Below are positions 42,820-52,891 of a stretch of DNA of 64,000 nt, piece after piece. Within the stretch, counting starts at the first letter, position 1. Each line of letters begins with the position of its first letter. Made by a program: the position numbers and the translations under genes. The stretch covers positions 1 to 64,000 of the forward strand of contig JAFXYZ010000056.1 in assembly GCA_017541465.1 (NCBI GenBank). The letters are read 5' to 3'. The stretch comes from a bacterium. Its GTDB lineage: Bacteria > Cyanobacteriota > Vampirovibrionia > Gastranaerophilales > Gastranaerophilaceae. Below the pieces are notes generated by a model. That model did no database searches, was not told the origin of the DNA, and worked only from the letters and a program-made list of their open reading frames with translations.

Positions 42820-44406
42820 GCCCCAATAAATTTTTCCGACTTTGTATTTGAGAACTCTTCTGTCGTATCTCGCGTCAGGGTTATACTTGACTAACTTGAC
42901 AAGCACTTCTTTTGCCTCATTCATTCTCTTTGTTTTTCTGTAGAGGTCGGCAAGTTTAATAGCGACTTCGGTATCACTAGGTTTTTGAGTGAAGAGCTCA
43001 TAGAGTTCTTTTTCCGCATCCGCGTAATTGTCGAGTTTATACTTAATAAACGCATCCAGAACCTTTGTATCGTAATCGTTTTTAAGTCGTTTCGCTCTGT
43101 TGACATAGCTCTGGGCATCATTATATTTTCTCATATTATAATAATTTGCCGCAATATTATAATAAATAACGTGCAGATTATTCAAATCTCTCGGAATTAA
43201 AGGAAGAGCTTTGAAGAGAATGGTATTTGACTGTTCATATCTTTCGTTCATCGAATATTCGATAGCCAAATCAACCCATTTTGTTATATCGTTGCGGTTT
43301 GCGTTCAGCTCCTCCATAATTCTTCTGATTTCATACTCTGAATTATGCTTGTAGTCCTTTGTTACGATGTAGTGGTAAATCAAACCATCCTGCTCTGCGG
43401 CGGGAATTTCGACGTTTATTGTGTCGGGATAGAGTTTATACAGGAGTTTCAGAGTGTTTATGTCTCTGTTTGAAAGTCTTTTTTCTCTTGCACCCTGGAT
43501 AACGTTATCAGCTCTGTAGTACATAATATCATTCGGGCTCGGACTGTGTCCCCATATACCCAAAGCATGCCCGACCTCGTGTTTTATGATGTTTGCAAAT
43601 TCACTTTCAAGGAAGAAACGGTTATTGTTGTCCCTTGCCCTTACGTGGATAAGCATTTGTTTTAAATTGTCATTTTTAAGTACGGGAATTGTGTTTCCGA
43701 CCTGGTATTTATCGTAGTATTCTTTGACGGAATCAGGAATTGAGTTTGTCAGATAAACAACAATATCCGCAGCATCGGGGTTTTGGATTTCCTTAAAGGT
43801 TACCAGCTCTTTTGAATCAGCCTGCCATTCGCTAAAGGCTTCATAGACCTTATTTTTATAATAGTTAGGTGTCTGTGCGGTATCCACAATCGCAAAAGTA
43901 AGCGGTTTATAACTGAGATTCCATCTGATAACTCGGTTATTGAATAAGCTGTTTTCAATATAGTTATCGCCTGCTTCTTTTAAGATTTTATCCTTCAGAA
44001 GCGCAACGTTTTGTCTTGCTATTTCTTCCCCCTCATTGTCCTCGTCATACTGGGAAATATCATACAATTTCTTCTGGTTTGTATAGTTTGTATCCATTTT
44101 CCCCAAGGTCATTGCCTGATATTTAATCAGTTCTTCATCGAAGGGATTAATCAGAGAAAATACGTTAAAAATTCTGAACGCCTGTTCATAGTTACCGGAA
44201 TCATAGTCTTTTTTAGCCTTGTCATAAAGCTGGGTAGGCAGAATTGTCTTACAGTAAATAACAAACAGACCGATAATAATTAAAATGATGATAAACGCGG
44301 TCGAGGGAACATATTTTTTTCGCTCGGGCTCTTTTTCGCGCTCACCTTCATAAAGGTATTCGTTCTCCTGATTGTTATTGTTATTATTATTTTGCTCCTG
44401 AGTCAT
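42802..44406 (-). CDS. Membrane-anchored matrixin-type zinc metalloprotease with TPR repeats
   Basis: This 534-residue protein has an Asn/Glu-rich cytoplasmic start, one membrane helix (STAFIIILIIIGLFVIY, about 35-51) and then an external portion. A TPR-like pair follows (AKKDYDSGNYEQAFRIFNVFSLINP). The protease domain carries HEVGHALGIWGH at about 276-287, exactly the matrixin/metzincin zinc motif (H-E-x-x-H-x-x-G-x-x-H), and the Met-turn SPNDIMYY. The C-terminus holds several TPR units (YNIAANYYNMRKYNDAQSYVNRAKRLK). Target proteins are unknown. It is the last gene of the smc-scpA-scpB operon, 18 bases after scpB, an unusual partner for a chromosome-organising complex. Confidence 0.88.
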   Translation of the reverse strand: MTQEQNNNNNNNQENEYLYEGEREKEPERKKYVPSTAFIIILIIIGLFVIYCKTILPTQLYDKAKKDYDSGNYEQAFRIFNVFSLINPFDEELIKYQAMTLGKMDTNYTNQKKLYDISQYDEDNEGEEIARQNVALLKDKILKEAGDNYIENSLFNNRVIRWNLSYKPLTFAIVDTAQTPNYYKNKVYEAFSEWQADSKELVTFKEIQNPDAADIVVYLTNSIPDSVKEYYDKYQVGNTIPVLKNDNLKQMLIHVRARDNNNRFFLESEFANIIKHEVGHALGIWGHSPSPNDIMYYRADNVIQGAREKRLSNRDINTLKLLYKLYPDTINVEIPAAEQDGLIYHYIVTKDYKHNSEYEIRRIMEELNANRNDITKWVDLAIEYSMNERYEQSNTILFKALPLIPRDLNNLHVIYYNIAANYYNMRKYNDAQSYVNRAKRLKNDYDTKVLDAFIKYKLDNYADAEKELYELFTQKPSDTEVAIKLADLYRKTKRMNEAKEVLVKLVKYNPDARYDRRVLKYKVGKIYWGLASGI

Positions 44407-44424
44407 TGTCTGCTCCTTTGCTTT

Positions 44425-44928
44425 TTATTTCTTTAAATCTTCATCTTTTTCAAGATACTTCGCAAGAATTTTTGTATCACCCTTTAATTTAAAATACTCT
44501 CTGAATTTAGGGGTTGTTTTAATATTATACGACTTGCCGTTTGAATCCTTCTTCCTTACAACAAGCCCTTTTTCGATTAGCTCCTGAACATGTTCATAGG
44601 CGCTCGAGCCTCTCATATCTTTTAACAAGGTCTGTCTTATGGGTTCTTTTATTGCTATTACCGTTAAAGTCTTTAAAACCGCAGGGGAAATATCAAGAGG
44701 GCAGAGCTTTTCAACAATATCAAAATATTCCTGCTTAACCTGAAGAATATATCCGTCCTCATCGTTGATTTCAAGTGCACCGTCACGGGAAGCATAGTCC
44801 ATAATGAGCTCGAGCATGGCATTTTCTACATCTTCTTTATCTTCATCAAGAATTTGTGCAATGTCTTTAATATCCATTGCATCCGCCGTTACAAATAAAA
44901 CTGCTTCTATTCTTGATTTTAACTCCAT
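44425..44928 (-). CDS. scpB: Segregation and condensation protein B
   Basis: This 167-residue winged-helix protein is the ScpB subunit of bacterial condensin. MELKSRIEAVLFVTADAMDIKDIAQIL and VLKTLTVIAIKEPIRQTLLKDMRGSSAYEHVQELIEKGLV are the two WH repeats. It forms a dimer that bridges ScpA and Smc. It is ten bases after scpA, with rather short spacing, and 18 bases before the matrixin gene. Confidence 0.95.
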   Translation of the reverse strand: MELKSRIEAVLFVTADAMDIKDIAQILDEDKEDVENAMLELIMDYASRDGALEINDEDGYILQVKQEYFDIVEKLCPLDISPAVLKTLTVIAIKEPIRQTLLKDMRGSSAYEHVQELIEKGLVVRKKDSNGKSYNIKTTPKFREYFKLKGDTKILAKYLEKDEDLKK

Positions 44929-44937
44929 GTTTTCCTT

Positions 44938-45807
44938 CTACGCGCTCAATTCTTCTTTGTTTTCTTCCTTCGGCTTATCTTTAACAACATATATATCAGA
45001 ATAAAATTCCTCCTGCTCTAAGGAATAATCTGATTCGGCGGAAAGAAACAACATCGCAACAAAAGCCGTTATCTCATCAAGCCCTAAAAGTGTCAGGGTG
45101 CGAAGTTCAACCTTTTCTTCCGTTTCAAAAATCTTATTCAGATTAGCCTCAAGTATTTTAACCGAAGTTTCAATGTATTCCTCGTGAGCAATATTGATAA
45201 TATCCTCAGAGGTCATTCTTGCATAAGAGCGGACTCTGTTATGAGCGCGCTCAAGCTGGTTTTTCAGAGCCTGCTTTTTATCAAGTTCTTCATAAAATTC
45301 CAGCTGGCGGATAAGGTCTTTCAGGGTTACTATCCTGTTTCTGTTGAGTTTAATACTTCTTTTGCGCTCTAAGATGTCATCCATATAGTTTTTATCAAAG
45401 GTTATGGCATCCTCATCATATAAATCTTCGTTAAACCTTGAATCATCGTCATCATCATACTCTGCGCTGCCTTCGGTTTGTTCAAACTGCATAGGCTCAA
45501 GCCCTACGAGAATATTCGATTTCATTTTAAGCAAAATCGCAAGATATAAAATTGTTTTTCCGCTCAGTTTAAGATTATTGCTCTTGCTCTGCGCAACATG
45601 GAGCATAAATTTATCTGCAATATCAACAATATCAATATTCCAGGGATCGATTTTTCCCTGCCTTGCCATTGAGTAAAGAAGTTCGATACCGTCAAGCTCC
45701 TCTTGAGGAGTATCTCCCGAATAATCAGAGTAGTCCTCTACCCCAAGAACCGACATCGTTTCTGAGGGCTCTCCCTCCATATAGAAGCTGTCCTGCGGAT
45801 TTATCAT
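44938..45807 (-). CDS. scpA: Segregation and condensation protein A
   Basis: This 289-residue kleisin subunit of the Smc complex has the N-terminal GIELLYSMARQGKIDPWNIDIVDIADKFM, which matches the Smc-neck binding part, and a C-terminal winged helix with TLLGLDEITAFVAMLFL. The middle is acidic (EYDDDDDSRFNEDLYDEDA), a low-complexity stretch. The ATG overlaps the smc stop by four bases. scpB follows ten bases later. Confidence 0.93.
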   Translation of the reverse strand: MINPQDSFYMEGEPSETMSVLGVEDYSDYSGDTPQEELDGIELLYSMARQGKIDPWNIDIVDIADKFMLHVAQSKSNNLKLSGKTILYLAILLKMKSNILVGLEPMQFEQTEGSAEYDDDDDSRFNEDLYDEDAITFDKNYMDDILERKRSIKLNRNRIVTLKDLIRQLEFYEELDKKQALKNQLERAHNRVRSYARMTSEDIINIAHEEYIETSVKILEANLNKIFETEEKVELRTLTLLGLDEITAFVAMLFLSAESDYSLEQEEFYSDIYVVKDKPKEENKEELSA

Positions 45808-48800
45808 TCACCTTGTTCCCTATGTTTATAACCGGTGACCTTAGTTTTGCCCTTTTCCTTCTGGCTGACACCGATAGTCCTACTTGCTGATTCTATCATA
45901 GGTTTTCTGTGACTAACTACTATAAATTGCGTATTTTTTGCCTGTTCTCCGATTATTTCCGATAATCTTTCAACATTCATTCCGTCAAGGTTAGCATCAA
46001 CTTCGTCAAGTGCATAGAAGGGAGCAGGCATGTATTGTTGAATTGCAAAGACAAAAGCAAGCGCCGTGAGGGATTTTTCACCACCCGAGAGTGAATTTAA
46101 TTTTTGTTTTTGCTTATCTCTTACCTGCGCCTTAATAGTCAAACCGCCTTCAAACGGGCTTTCAGGGTTTTCAAGCATCAGAGTTCCTTCGCCCTCAGCA
46201 AGTTTTGAGAAAATTGACATAAAGTTTTTGTTTATTTCGTTATAAGTTGTCATGAAGGTTTCTTTTTTGAGTTGTTCGTACCCTGTCATCTTTGAAGAAA
46301 TTTCTTCTTTTTCCTTTATAAGAGTTTCGATTTTGGTTTTAATATCCTTCTGGCGCTCTTTAACCTCTTCATACTGCTTGATAGCCTTCATATTGACATC
46401 GCCCATATCGTCCATTCTCTTTTGGAGTTTCTGGATTTTGCCCGTTATTTCCTCTATGGAAATTTCTGTCGGCTGAAGGGTTTTTATGTCAATTCCTGCC
46501 GCCATTAAATCGTCTCTTGCGCTGTTTAACTGGGGCTCTAACTCTGATCTTCTTGTTTTATAAGACTCAACCTGCTCTGAGATTTGCTCTATTGCCATCT
46601 CTTTTTGGGTTATTTTCCCCTGAAGTTCGTCTTTTTCCTTCTGAACTTCATCCCTCTCAGCCTGAAGTTCTGCAAGTTTTTGACCTAATTCTTTAATTTT
46701 TTCCTCAAGCTCATCTATCTGAACCTGAAGTCCCTCAATTTCTTTAGCATAACGAACTTTGTCGTTTTCAAAATTTTCAATGTTGAAGTTAGAGGTTTTT
46801 ATTGTGTCCTCCTGGGTTTTTATTAAATCCTTCTGGAACTCAATATTGTTATTATCCTGGCTGATTTCATTCTGGATATTGAGAATTTTTGTTTCGTAGT
46901 TTCTGATCTGCTTTTCTATTGCATCCGTGATTTCTTTTAGTTTTTTGAGCTCTTCGCTTGATAAATTAGAATCAATGACATCAATTTTCTCCTGAATCTT
47001 AACCTCTTCAGCGCTGACTTCGGCAAGCTGAAGTTCATATTTGTCGAGTTCTTTTTCTATTTTTGCGATTTTTGGCTCAAGTTCTTTTATTGTGTTTTTG
47101 CAATCAGAAATATTTGTATCATTATCCCCGGCTCTTTCCGTAAGGGTTTTAAGCTGCGCCTTTGCACTTATCAGAGCATTTTGAGAATCAATAAAATTCT
47201 GTCTTATATCATCCTGTTTTTTAGTAAGCTCTTTCTGCTCATTTTCCAGTTCGTCTTTTTTAGCCTGAAGCTCTTTAAATCTTGCCCTGTATTTTTCAAG
47301 CTCTTCATCTTCCGTACCTGAGAATTTAAGCCCCGATTTTTTTCTGTCACCGCCCGTTATTGCACCCGATTTATCGAATAATCTGCCGTCAAGTGTGACC
47401 GTCCTGTACTTCCCGATTAATTTATGGGCACAGGTCTCATCTTCAACAATTAAGGTATCGCCTAAAGCATAATAAAAAGCATCTAAATATTCATCCTCAA
47501 AGTCAATAAGGTTAATTGCATAGTCTATAACCCCTCTGTCCTTTGGAAGGGGAAGTTTTGAGGGGGCTTTTTTGATTTTTGAGAGAGGCAAAAAAGTCAA
47601 AACACCGAGCCTTGAAGATTTTAAGTAGTCAATACATCTGCTTGCCACCATTTCGTCATCGACAACGACATTCTTCATTCTCCCGCCCATAGCAACCTCA
47701 AGGGCAAGTGAATATTCCTCGTTTACTTTTCCGAGCTTAAAGAGAGGATTATGAACACCTCTTATATCGGCTCTCATAAGCGCTTCAAGTCCATCACCCG
47801 CGTTAACCTGCGCTAAGGCATCTTTTTTCGCTTCAAGAGACAGCATCTTCTTTTGGGCTGCCTGGATGTCATATAATAAATCGTCAATTTCGTTTTTGTT
47901 CTTGTCGAGTTTGCTTAAAACATTTTCCTGAGCAATTTTAAAGTCCTTTAATTCCTGCTCTAAATTCTCGATTTCAAGCTCGAGTTTATCTTTGTCCCCT
48001 GAATAATTCTTTTTAAACTCTTCGAGACTTTGAAGTTTTTCCTTTGATTTTTTAACGGTTTCTCTGTAATTCTGAACCTCGGTTTCCAACGGAAGTTTCT
48101 CTGAGAGAACAGAAAATTCTTTTGTTTTTAACTCGTCAAGTTTTGAACTCAGCTCTTTTCTTTCTGCCATTTGCTTATCGGCATTTGCACTCAGCCCGGA
48201 GCTTTCTTCTATTTTTTTCTGAAGCTCTTCTCTCTGAAGTTTAATGTTGTTTTCAACTTCTTTTATCTGCTCTTCTTTTTGGGTTATCTGAAATTTTGAT
48301 TTTTCGATTTTTTGATTATAATTTTCTATACCGTTTTTGGCATTTTCAATCGTTTTTTTGTTGTCGTGGATTTGTTTTTCGGCAAAGCTGATGGCATTTT
48401 GCTTGGTCTGAACCTGACCTTTTATTTCTTCAGCCTTTTTCTTTGTCTCTATCTGCTCATCTTCGCCGTTCTTTTTGACAAGCGCCGAAATTTCTGCGTA
48501 TTTCTGATTAACAGCTTCTATTTTTTCGTTTAGTTTTTTGAGTTCTTTTTTCTCTTCGGCTTTTCTCTTGTCCGCCTCTAAAATGTTTTGGTGAGCGAGT
48601 TCTAAGGCTCTTTTGAGATCAAAATATTTAACCGTTGAAACCTGACCTTCAAGAAGAGTTTTTTCGTCCTTTAACTGCTGATATTTAAGTGCAGCTTCTC
48701 TTTCCTGAGCAAGTGCGTTTACTCTCTCTTCTACCTCTGTTAAAATCAACTCAGCCTTGCTGACGCGCTCCTGAACAGTCAGAAGCTCCTCCTGCGCCTT

Positions 48801-49310
48801 ATCTATTCTTCTGTTGAAGTCGGCAACACCCGCGATTTCATCGATAATTTTTCTTCTCTCTACATTTGAACAGTTGATGATACTGACGACATCCCCCTGC
48901 ATAATTACATTGTAGCTGTGCGGAGTGATATGGTATTTTTCAAGCTCAGAGTGAATATCCATAAGGGTTGAGATCTTATCGTTCAGATAATAAACACTGT
49001 TATACCCCTGAGAGGACTTTCTGATTTTTCTTGCAACCGTGATAGGATGCTCATTTTCGTTGTCAGGTCCGAACCAAACCTTAACAACTGCCTCATTTTT
49101 CTTTGTGAAGGTAGAAATAAAATCGGAGAGCTGTTCTGTTCTGAGGTTTCTTGCACTCGCCAAACCCAGCGCAAACATAACGCTGTCGATAATATTACTC
49201 TTTCCGCTTCCGTTAGGACCTGTAATCGTGGTAAATCCTTTAAGAAACGGGATGGTGATATTTTCAGCGAAGGACTTGAAATTATCAATCTCCAACTTCT
49301 CTATATACAT
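45804..49310 (-). CDS. smc: Chromosome segregation ATPase Smc
   Basis: This 1168-residue SMC has the Walker A GPNGSGKSNIIDSVMFALG near 32 and long coiled coils at about 170-490 and 680-1000. The hinge, near 500-670, has DGLEALMRADIRGVHNPLF and TLDGRLFDKSGAITGGDRKKSG. The C-terminal LSGGEKSLTALAFVFAIQ signature and FYALDEVDANLD Walker B complete the ATPase. Length is normal. The operon order smc-scpA-scpB keeps all condensin subunits in one mRNA, with a membrane matrixin as fourth gene. Confidence 0.98.
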   Translation of the reverse strand: MYIEKLEIDNFKSFAENITIPFLKGFTTITGPNGSGKSNIIDSVMFALGLASARNLRTEQLSDFISTFTKKNEAVVKVWFGPDNENEHPITVARKIRKSSQGYNSVYYLNDKISTLMDIHSELEKYHITPHSYNVIMQGDVVSIINCSNVERRKIIDEIAGVADFNRRIDKAQEELLTVQERVSKAELILTEVEERVNALAQEREAALKYQQLKDEKTLLEGQVSTVKYFDLKRALELAHQNILEADKRKAEEKKELKKLNEKIEAVNQKYAEISALVKKNGEDEQIETKKKAEEIKGQVQTKQNAISFAEKQIHDNKKTIENAKNGIENYNQKIEKSKFQITQKEEQIKEVENNIKLQREELQKKIEESSGLSANADKQMAERKELSSKLDELKTKEFSVLSEKLPLETEVQNYRETVKKSKEKLQSLEEFKKNYSGDKDKLELEIENLEQELKDFKIAQENVLSKLDKNKNEIDDLLYDIQAAQKKMLSLEAKKDALAQVNAGDGLEALMRADIRGVHNPLFKLGKVNEEYSLALEVAMGGRMKNVVVDDEMVASRCIDYLKSSRLGVLTFLPLSKIKKAPSKLPLPKDRGVIDYAINLIDFEDEYLDAFYYALGDTLIVEDETCAHKLIGKYRTVTLDGRLFDKSGAITGGDRKKSGLKFSGTEDEELEKYRARFKELQAKKDELENEQKELTKKQDDIRQNFIDSQNALISAKAQLKTLTERAGDNDTNISDCKNTIKELEPKIAKIEKELDKYELQLAEVSAEEVKIQEKIDVIDSNLSSEELKKLKEITDAIEKQIRNYETKILNIQNEISQDNNNIEFQKDLIKTQEDTIKTSNFNIENFENDKVRYAKEIEGLQVQIDELEEKIKELGQKLAELQAERDEVQKEKDELQGKITQKEMAIEQISEQVESYKTRRSELEPQLNSARDDLMAAGIDIKTLQPTEISIEEITGKIQKLQKRMDDMGDVNMKAIKQYEEVKERQKDIKTKIETLIKEKEEISSKMTGYEQLKKETFMTTYNEINKNFMSIFSKLAEGEGTLMLENPESPFEGGLTIKAQVRDKQKQKLNSLSGGEKSLTALAFVFAIQQYMPAPFYALDEVDANLDGMNVERLSEIIGEQAKNTQFIVVSHRKPMIESASRTIGVSQKEKGKTKVTGYKHREQGE

Positions 49311-49476
49311 TATGTTTTTTATTTTACCTGTAGTCTAGACTTATATTTTATATATACAATTAGACAACAGATACATATAATATGTCAAAAAGATTAAATA
49401 ATCTTAAAATTAATTAACATACTGGTCTTTTTTGAGAAATAAGGATAAAATAAAGGTGTAAAATAAGGGGAGATTT

Positions 49477-50628
49477 ATGGATACATTCGATATAAACGGT
49501 TTTTTAAAGGAAGCATATACACTTGGAGTTTCAGACGTACACCTTCAGCTGGGCGGAGTACCCGTCATCAGAAAAGACGGTGAAATCAAGATTACAAACA
49601 TGCCGAAAATTACCACAAAAGACATGGAAGCTATTTTAACAACAATAGTTCCTTCCAGTTTAAAAAACCGTATCTTAGGGCTCTTAGACGTTGACTTTGC
49701 ATATGAAATTCCCGATGTTTCAAGATTCAGAGTCAATTTTTCAAAGCACATGGGAAGAATAGCTCTCACAATAAGGGTTATTCCTCTTAAAATTCCGACT
49801 TTAAAAGAACTTCAGCTGCCGGATACTCTTGAAAAAATAGCATCTCTAAACAGCGGTATCGTTCTTATTACGGGTGTTGCGGGAAGCGGAAAAACAACCA
49901 CCATCGCATCAATTCTTGAATTTATCAACAATAACTATGCTAAACACATTATCACCGTTGAAGATCCTGTTGAGTATGTATTCACAGACAAAAAATCTCT
50001 CTTCAGTCAGAGACAGGTTGAACTCGATACGGCATCCTTCAATGACGGTCTGAAATATGCACTGAGACAAGATCCGAACGTTATCGTTATCGGTGAAGTC
50101 AGAGACGAAGAAACAGTTTTGAGCGCCATCAGAGCGGCAGAAACAGGCCACCTCGTCATCGCAACAATGCACACTATCGATGCAGCCCAGACAGTAAACA
50201 GGGTTTTGAGCTTCTTCGATCCTGCCGCAAGAGAAAACGTCAAACAGCAATTCGCAGACTTGCTTATGGCAACCTTCTCGCAAAAACTTCTTCCGAGAAA
50301 AGACGGCAAGGGCAGAGTTCCGGCATACGAGCTTATGATGATGACACCGACCATCAAAGACTTTATCTTAAAAGATGAGCTCGAACAGGTTTACCAGATG
50401 GTTAAAAAAGGCGGACACGAGGAAATGATTACCTTCAATATGTGCCTCTTAAAGCTGCTTGAACAAAATCTTATTACGGATGAAACCGCAATGAATGCTT
50501 CAACAAACAAGGTTGAAATGGGACACTACATCAAGGGTGTATTCCACGGGGCTTTCAATAACGGAAGTGCAAACCTGCAAACGACTTTGCCTTCAGACAA
50601 TAACCCGTCGAAAAAAATTAATCTTTAA
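49477..50628 (+). CDS. pilT: Type IV pilus retraction ATPase PilT
   Basis: This 383-residue hexameric AAA-type ATPase drives pilus retraction and twitching. Walker A GVAGSGKTTT is near 134, the Asp box ITVEDPVEYVF follows, then GEVRDEETVLSAIRAAETGHLVIATMHT. In canonical PilT this last block reads AIRAALTGHLV, here with E in place of L. The C-terminal part has the PAYELMMMTPTIKDFI block with typical length. It is followed at two bases by recO, so the two may be co-transcribed. It fits the five prepilin genes, though pilB, pilC and pilQ are outside. Confidence 0.95.
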   Translation: MDTFDINGFLKEAYTLGVSDVHLQLGGVPVIRKDGEIKITNMPKITTKDMEAILTTIVPSSLKNRILGLLDVDFAYEIPDVSRFRVNFSKHMGRIALTIRVIPLKIPTLKELQLPDTLEKIASLNSGIVLITGVAGSGKTTTIASILEFINNNYAKHIITVEDPVEYVFTDKKSLFSQRQVELDTASFNDGLKYALRQDPNVIVIGEVRDEETVLSAIRAAETGHLVIATMHTIDAAQTVNRVLSFFDPAARENVKQQFADLLMATFSQKLLPRKDGKGRVPAYELMMMTPTIKDFILKDELEQVYQMVKKGGHEEMITFNMCLLKLLEQNLITDETAMNASTNKVEMGHYIKGVFHGAFNNGSANLQTTLPSDNNPSKKINL

Positions 50629-50630
50629 AA

Positions 50631-51395
50631 ATGAAACAGAACTTTACCACAAATGCGATTAATTTGAAAACCTATAACCTGAGCGAAGCTGATAAGATTG
50701 TCCTGATGTATTCACAGGACAGAGGGCTTATCAGAGGTGTTGCAAAGGGCGGAAAAAAAACCACAAGCAAACTTGGGGGCAGAATGGATTTGCTTGTCGC
50801 AAATAAACTTATGCTCAATAAGGGGCGAAACCTCGACACTATCTGTCAGGCAGAGGCTCTTAACACCTTTATTAACCTCAGAAACGATATGGATAAACTT
50901 CTCTATTCTCTTTATGCCTCTGAAATTGTTTCTAATTTTGGAGTTGAAGAGGATCCAAACAGCGAAGAAATTTATTCTCTCTTTTATTCATTTTTAAACA
51001 GAGTATCCGAAGTCAAAACAAAAACGGATATTTTGCTTGCAGTGTTGAGGTTTCAGCTGAAGATGATGAGTATTTCAGGGTACTCAATCGAATTTGACCG
51101 CTGTGTGAAGTGCTCTTCAGAATTAAAAGAAGGTGAAGCCCTTTATTTTTCGGTTAAAAGCGGAGGTATAATCTGCCCGCACTGTTTAAATCAGGGGGAA
51201 ACAGTACAAAAAATGCACGATAAACTCCGTCTGTTCTTAAAAACACTTACGGAAACCGATTTTAATGCTCAGACAAGATACGATGAGCTTGCAACGGAAA
51301 AAGTCTGCCTGATTTGTGTAAACCTTTTAACCGACTACATAAAATTTTATTCCCCCAAAAAATTTCAGACGGTAAAAATGCTCGAAAGCGTATAG
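50631..51395 (+). CDS. recO: DNA repair protein RecO
   Basis: This 254-residue RecO has an N-terminal OB fold, NAINLKTYNLSEADKIVLMYSQDRGLIRGVAKGGKKTTSKLGGRMDLL, and helical C-terminal domains. CVKCSSEL (near 160) and ICPHC form the zinc-finger cysteines. RecO works with RecR to load RecA in the RecF pathway. The start is two bases from pilT. Confidence 0.92.
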   Translation: MKQNFTTNAINLKTYNLSEADKIVLMYSQDRGLIRGVAKGGKKTTSKLGGRMDLLVANKLMLNKGRNLDTICQAEALNTFINLRNDMDKLLYSLYASEIVSNFGVEEDPNSEEIYSLFYSFLNRVSEVKTKTDILLAVLRFQLKMMSISGYSIEFDRCVKCSSELKEGEALYFSVKSGGIICPHCLNQGETVQKMHDKLRLFLKTLTETDFNAQTRYDELATEKVCLICVNLLTDYIKFYSPKKFQTVKMLESV

Positions 51396-51408
51396 AGAAA
51401 GGATTTTT

Positions 51409-52059
51409 ATGGAACTAAGACAATATATAGAACACACACTTTTAAAACCAGATGCAAAAAAAGAGGAGCTCGATAAACTCTTTGAAGAAGCGAAAAAATA
51501 CGGGTTTTTAGGTGTTTGCGTCAACCCGATTAACGTCGAATATGCAAAAAAACAGCTTGAGGGCTCAGGTGTAAAAATCGTTACCGTTGTAGGGTTTCCA
51601 CTCGGCGCATCACTCTCGGGGATAAAAGCATTTGAAGCAAAACGTGCAATAGAGCAGGGCGCAGATGAGGTGGATATGGTTATTTGCGTTCAGGCACTGA
51701 AGAATAAAGATTATAAATATGTCCTGAACGACATCAAATCGGTAAAATCAGCCTGCGGACAAACACCTCTGAAGGTTATAATTGAAACCGATTTACTCGA
51801 AAAAGACGAAATAAAAAAAGCATGCCAGCTGATTATTGACGCAAAAGCAGATTTTGCAAAGACCTCAACGGGTTTTGTCAAAAACGGAGTAGGCGCAAAA
51901 GTAGAAGATGTCGAAATTATGGCGCAGGTTTTGAAGGGCTCAAAGGTTAAAATCAAAGCATCAGGCGGAATTAAGGACAGGGAAAAAGCGGAAAAACTGA
52001 TTCAGGCAGGAGCTGTCCGTTTAGGAACAAGCAGCGGAGTAAAGCTCGTTGAGGGATAA
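51409..52059 (+). CDS. deoC: Deoxyribose-phosphate aldolase
   Basis: This 216-residue class I aldolase splits 2-deoxyribose-5-phosphate to acetaldehyde and glyceraldehyde-3-phosphate. The start MELRQYIEHTLLKPDA is canonical. DFAKTSTGF (near 141-149) carries the Schiff-base lysine, VDMVICVQALK holds the first lysine partner region, and IKASGGI with the second catalytic Lys is near 184. GTSSG near 206 binds phosphate. Length is normal. It ends directly against the convergent radical SAM gene. It fits with the purine phosphorylase at 26874. Confidence 0.96.
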   Translation: MELRQYIEHTLLKPDAKKEELDKLFEEAKKYGFLGVCVNPINVEYAKKQLEGSGVKIVTVVGFPLGASLSGIKAFEAKRAIEQGADEVDMVICVQALKNKDYKYVLNDIKSVKSACGQTPLKVIIETDLLEKDEIKKACQLIIDAKADFAKTSTGFVKNGVGAKVEDVEIMAQVLKGSKVKIKASGGIKDREKAEKLIQAGAVRLGTSSGVKLVEG

Positions 52060-52851
52060 TTAAGTCCATTCCTCAATTTTTCGCTCTGAGTGTTTCCAGG
52101 AAATATTTTCTCTTTTATTAAGATTACAATATCTGCAAAAGGGAAGGGGTTGAGAAAAATATTCAGCTATTTGTTGACTATTAACCGAATTTTGGTGAAT
52201 ATCGAGATAGTCGTTTTCGCTCAGTTTTAAATCGGTTTTGAAGTAGTCGTTGAAGTGTCTTGAAGAAGGTGCAACGGAACAGCGGAATAATTTCCCGTTT
52301 TCAAGAGTTGCACAGTGGTTTCCCTGAAAACAGTCTTTTATTTTATCGCGGTTGTCCTCCGTTCCCGAGAGATTAAAAGGGGCTTTGCAGAAATCAAAGT
52401 TAGGTTTAAAGTCGATTTTGACGTTAAACCTCTCTGCCGTTTCTTTTATTTTTTTGTAGTCAATTTTCAGCTTATAAACAGTAACAGCGACAACTATATT
52501 ATTCCTGTTTAAATTTTCCCAGAAAGCTTTTTGCTGAGAGAGAAGGAGACTTCCGTTAGTAAAGAGAACGATGTTTGATGAAGGAAAAATTTTTCTTGTA
52601 TAGTCAAGAATTTTGGGAACATCTTTATTCAAAAGCGGTTCACCTCCCATAATTCCGATTAAATCGATATGGAAAAATATTTCGCTCATTCTTTTTATAT
52701 CTTTTTTAAAAATTTCAAAATCAGCAAACTCTTCTTTTGCAAGCGGAGCGCAGTGGTCACAGCCTGCACAATTAATATTGCAGTGATGTGCTATTTCATA
52801 GAGAAAATAGCCGAGACAGAGTTTTTCGTTTTTGTAGTAAAGCTGTTCCAT
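52060..52851 (-). CDS. Radical SAM protein with C-terminal cysteine cluster
   Basis: This 263-residue radical SAM protein has the core motif C24-x3-C28-x2-C31 (CNINCAGCDHCAPLA), GIMGGEPLLN near 64 and LFTNGSLL near 98. C-terminal CRYC and other cysteines (DCFQGNHC, LFRCSVAPS) form a SPASM-like auxiliary cluster. The CNxNCAGCDHxAP sequence is found in enzymes near polysaccharide and peptide modification genes. The substrate is unknown. Start choice: ATG at 52851 gives MEQLYYKN; an in-frame TTG 13 codons earlier is possible but sits at the edge of a terminator. Confidence 0.85.
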   Translation of the reverse strand: MEQLYYKNEKLCLGYFLYEIAHHCNINCAGCDHCAPLAKEEFADFEIFKKDIKRMSEIFFHIDLIGIMGGEPLLNKDVPKILDYTRKIFPSSNIVLFTNGSLLLSQQKAFWENLNRNNIVVAVTVYKLKIDYKKIKETAERFNVKIDFKPNFDFCKAPFNLSGTEDNRDKIKDCFQGNHCATLENGKLFRCSVAPSSRHFNDYFKTDLKLSENDYLDIHQNSVNSQQIAEYFSQPLPFCRYCNLNKRENISWKHSERKIEEWT

Positions 52852-52891
52852 AACATGCTCAAATATATCATTTTTGATAAATAATGACAAT

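Noticed and set aside
45804-49310. Several plus-strand frames antisense to smc
   Set aside because: Antisense to long coiled-coil coding sequence; low-complexity Phe/Leu/Ser rich products are typical shadows.
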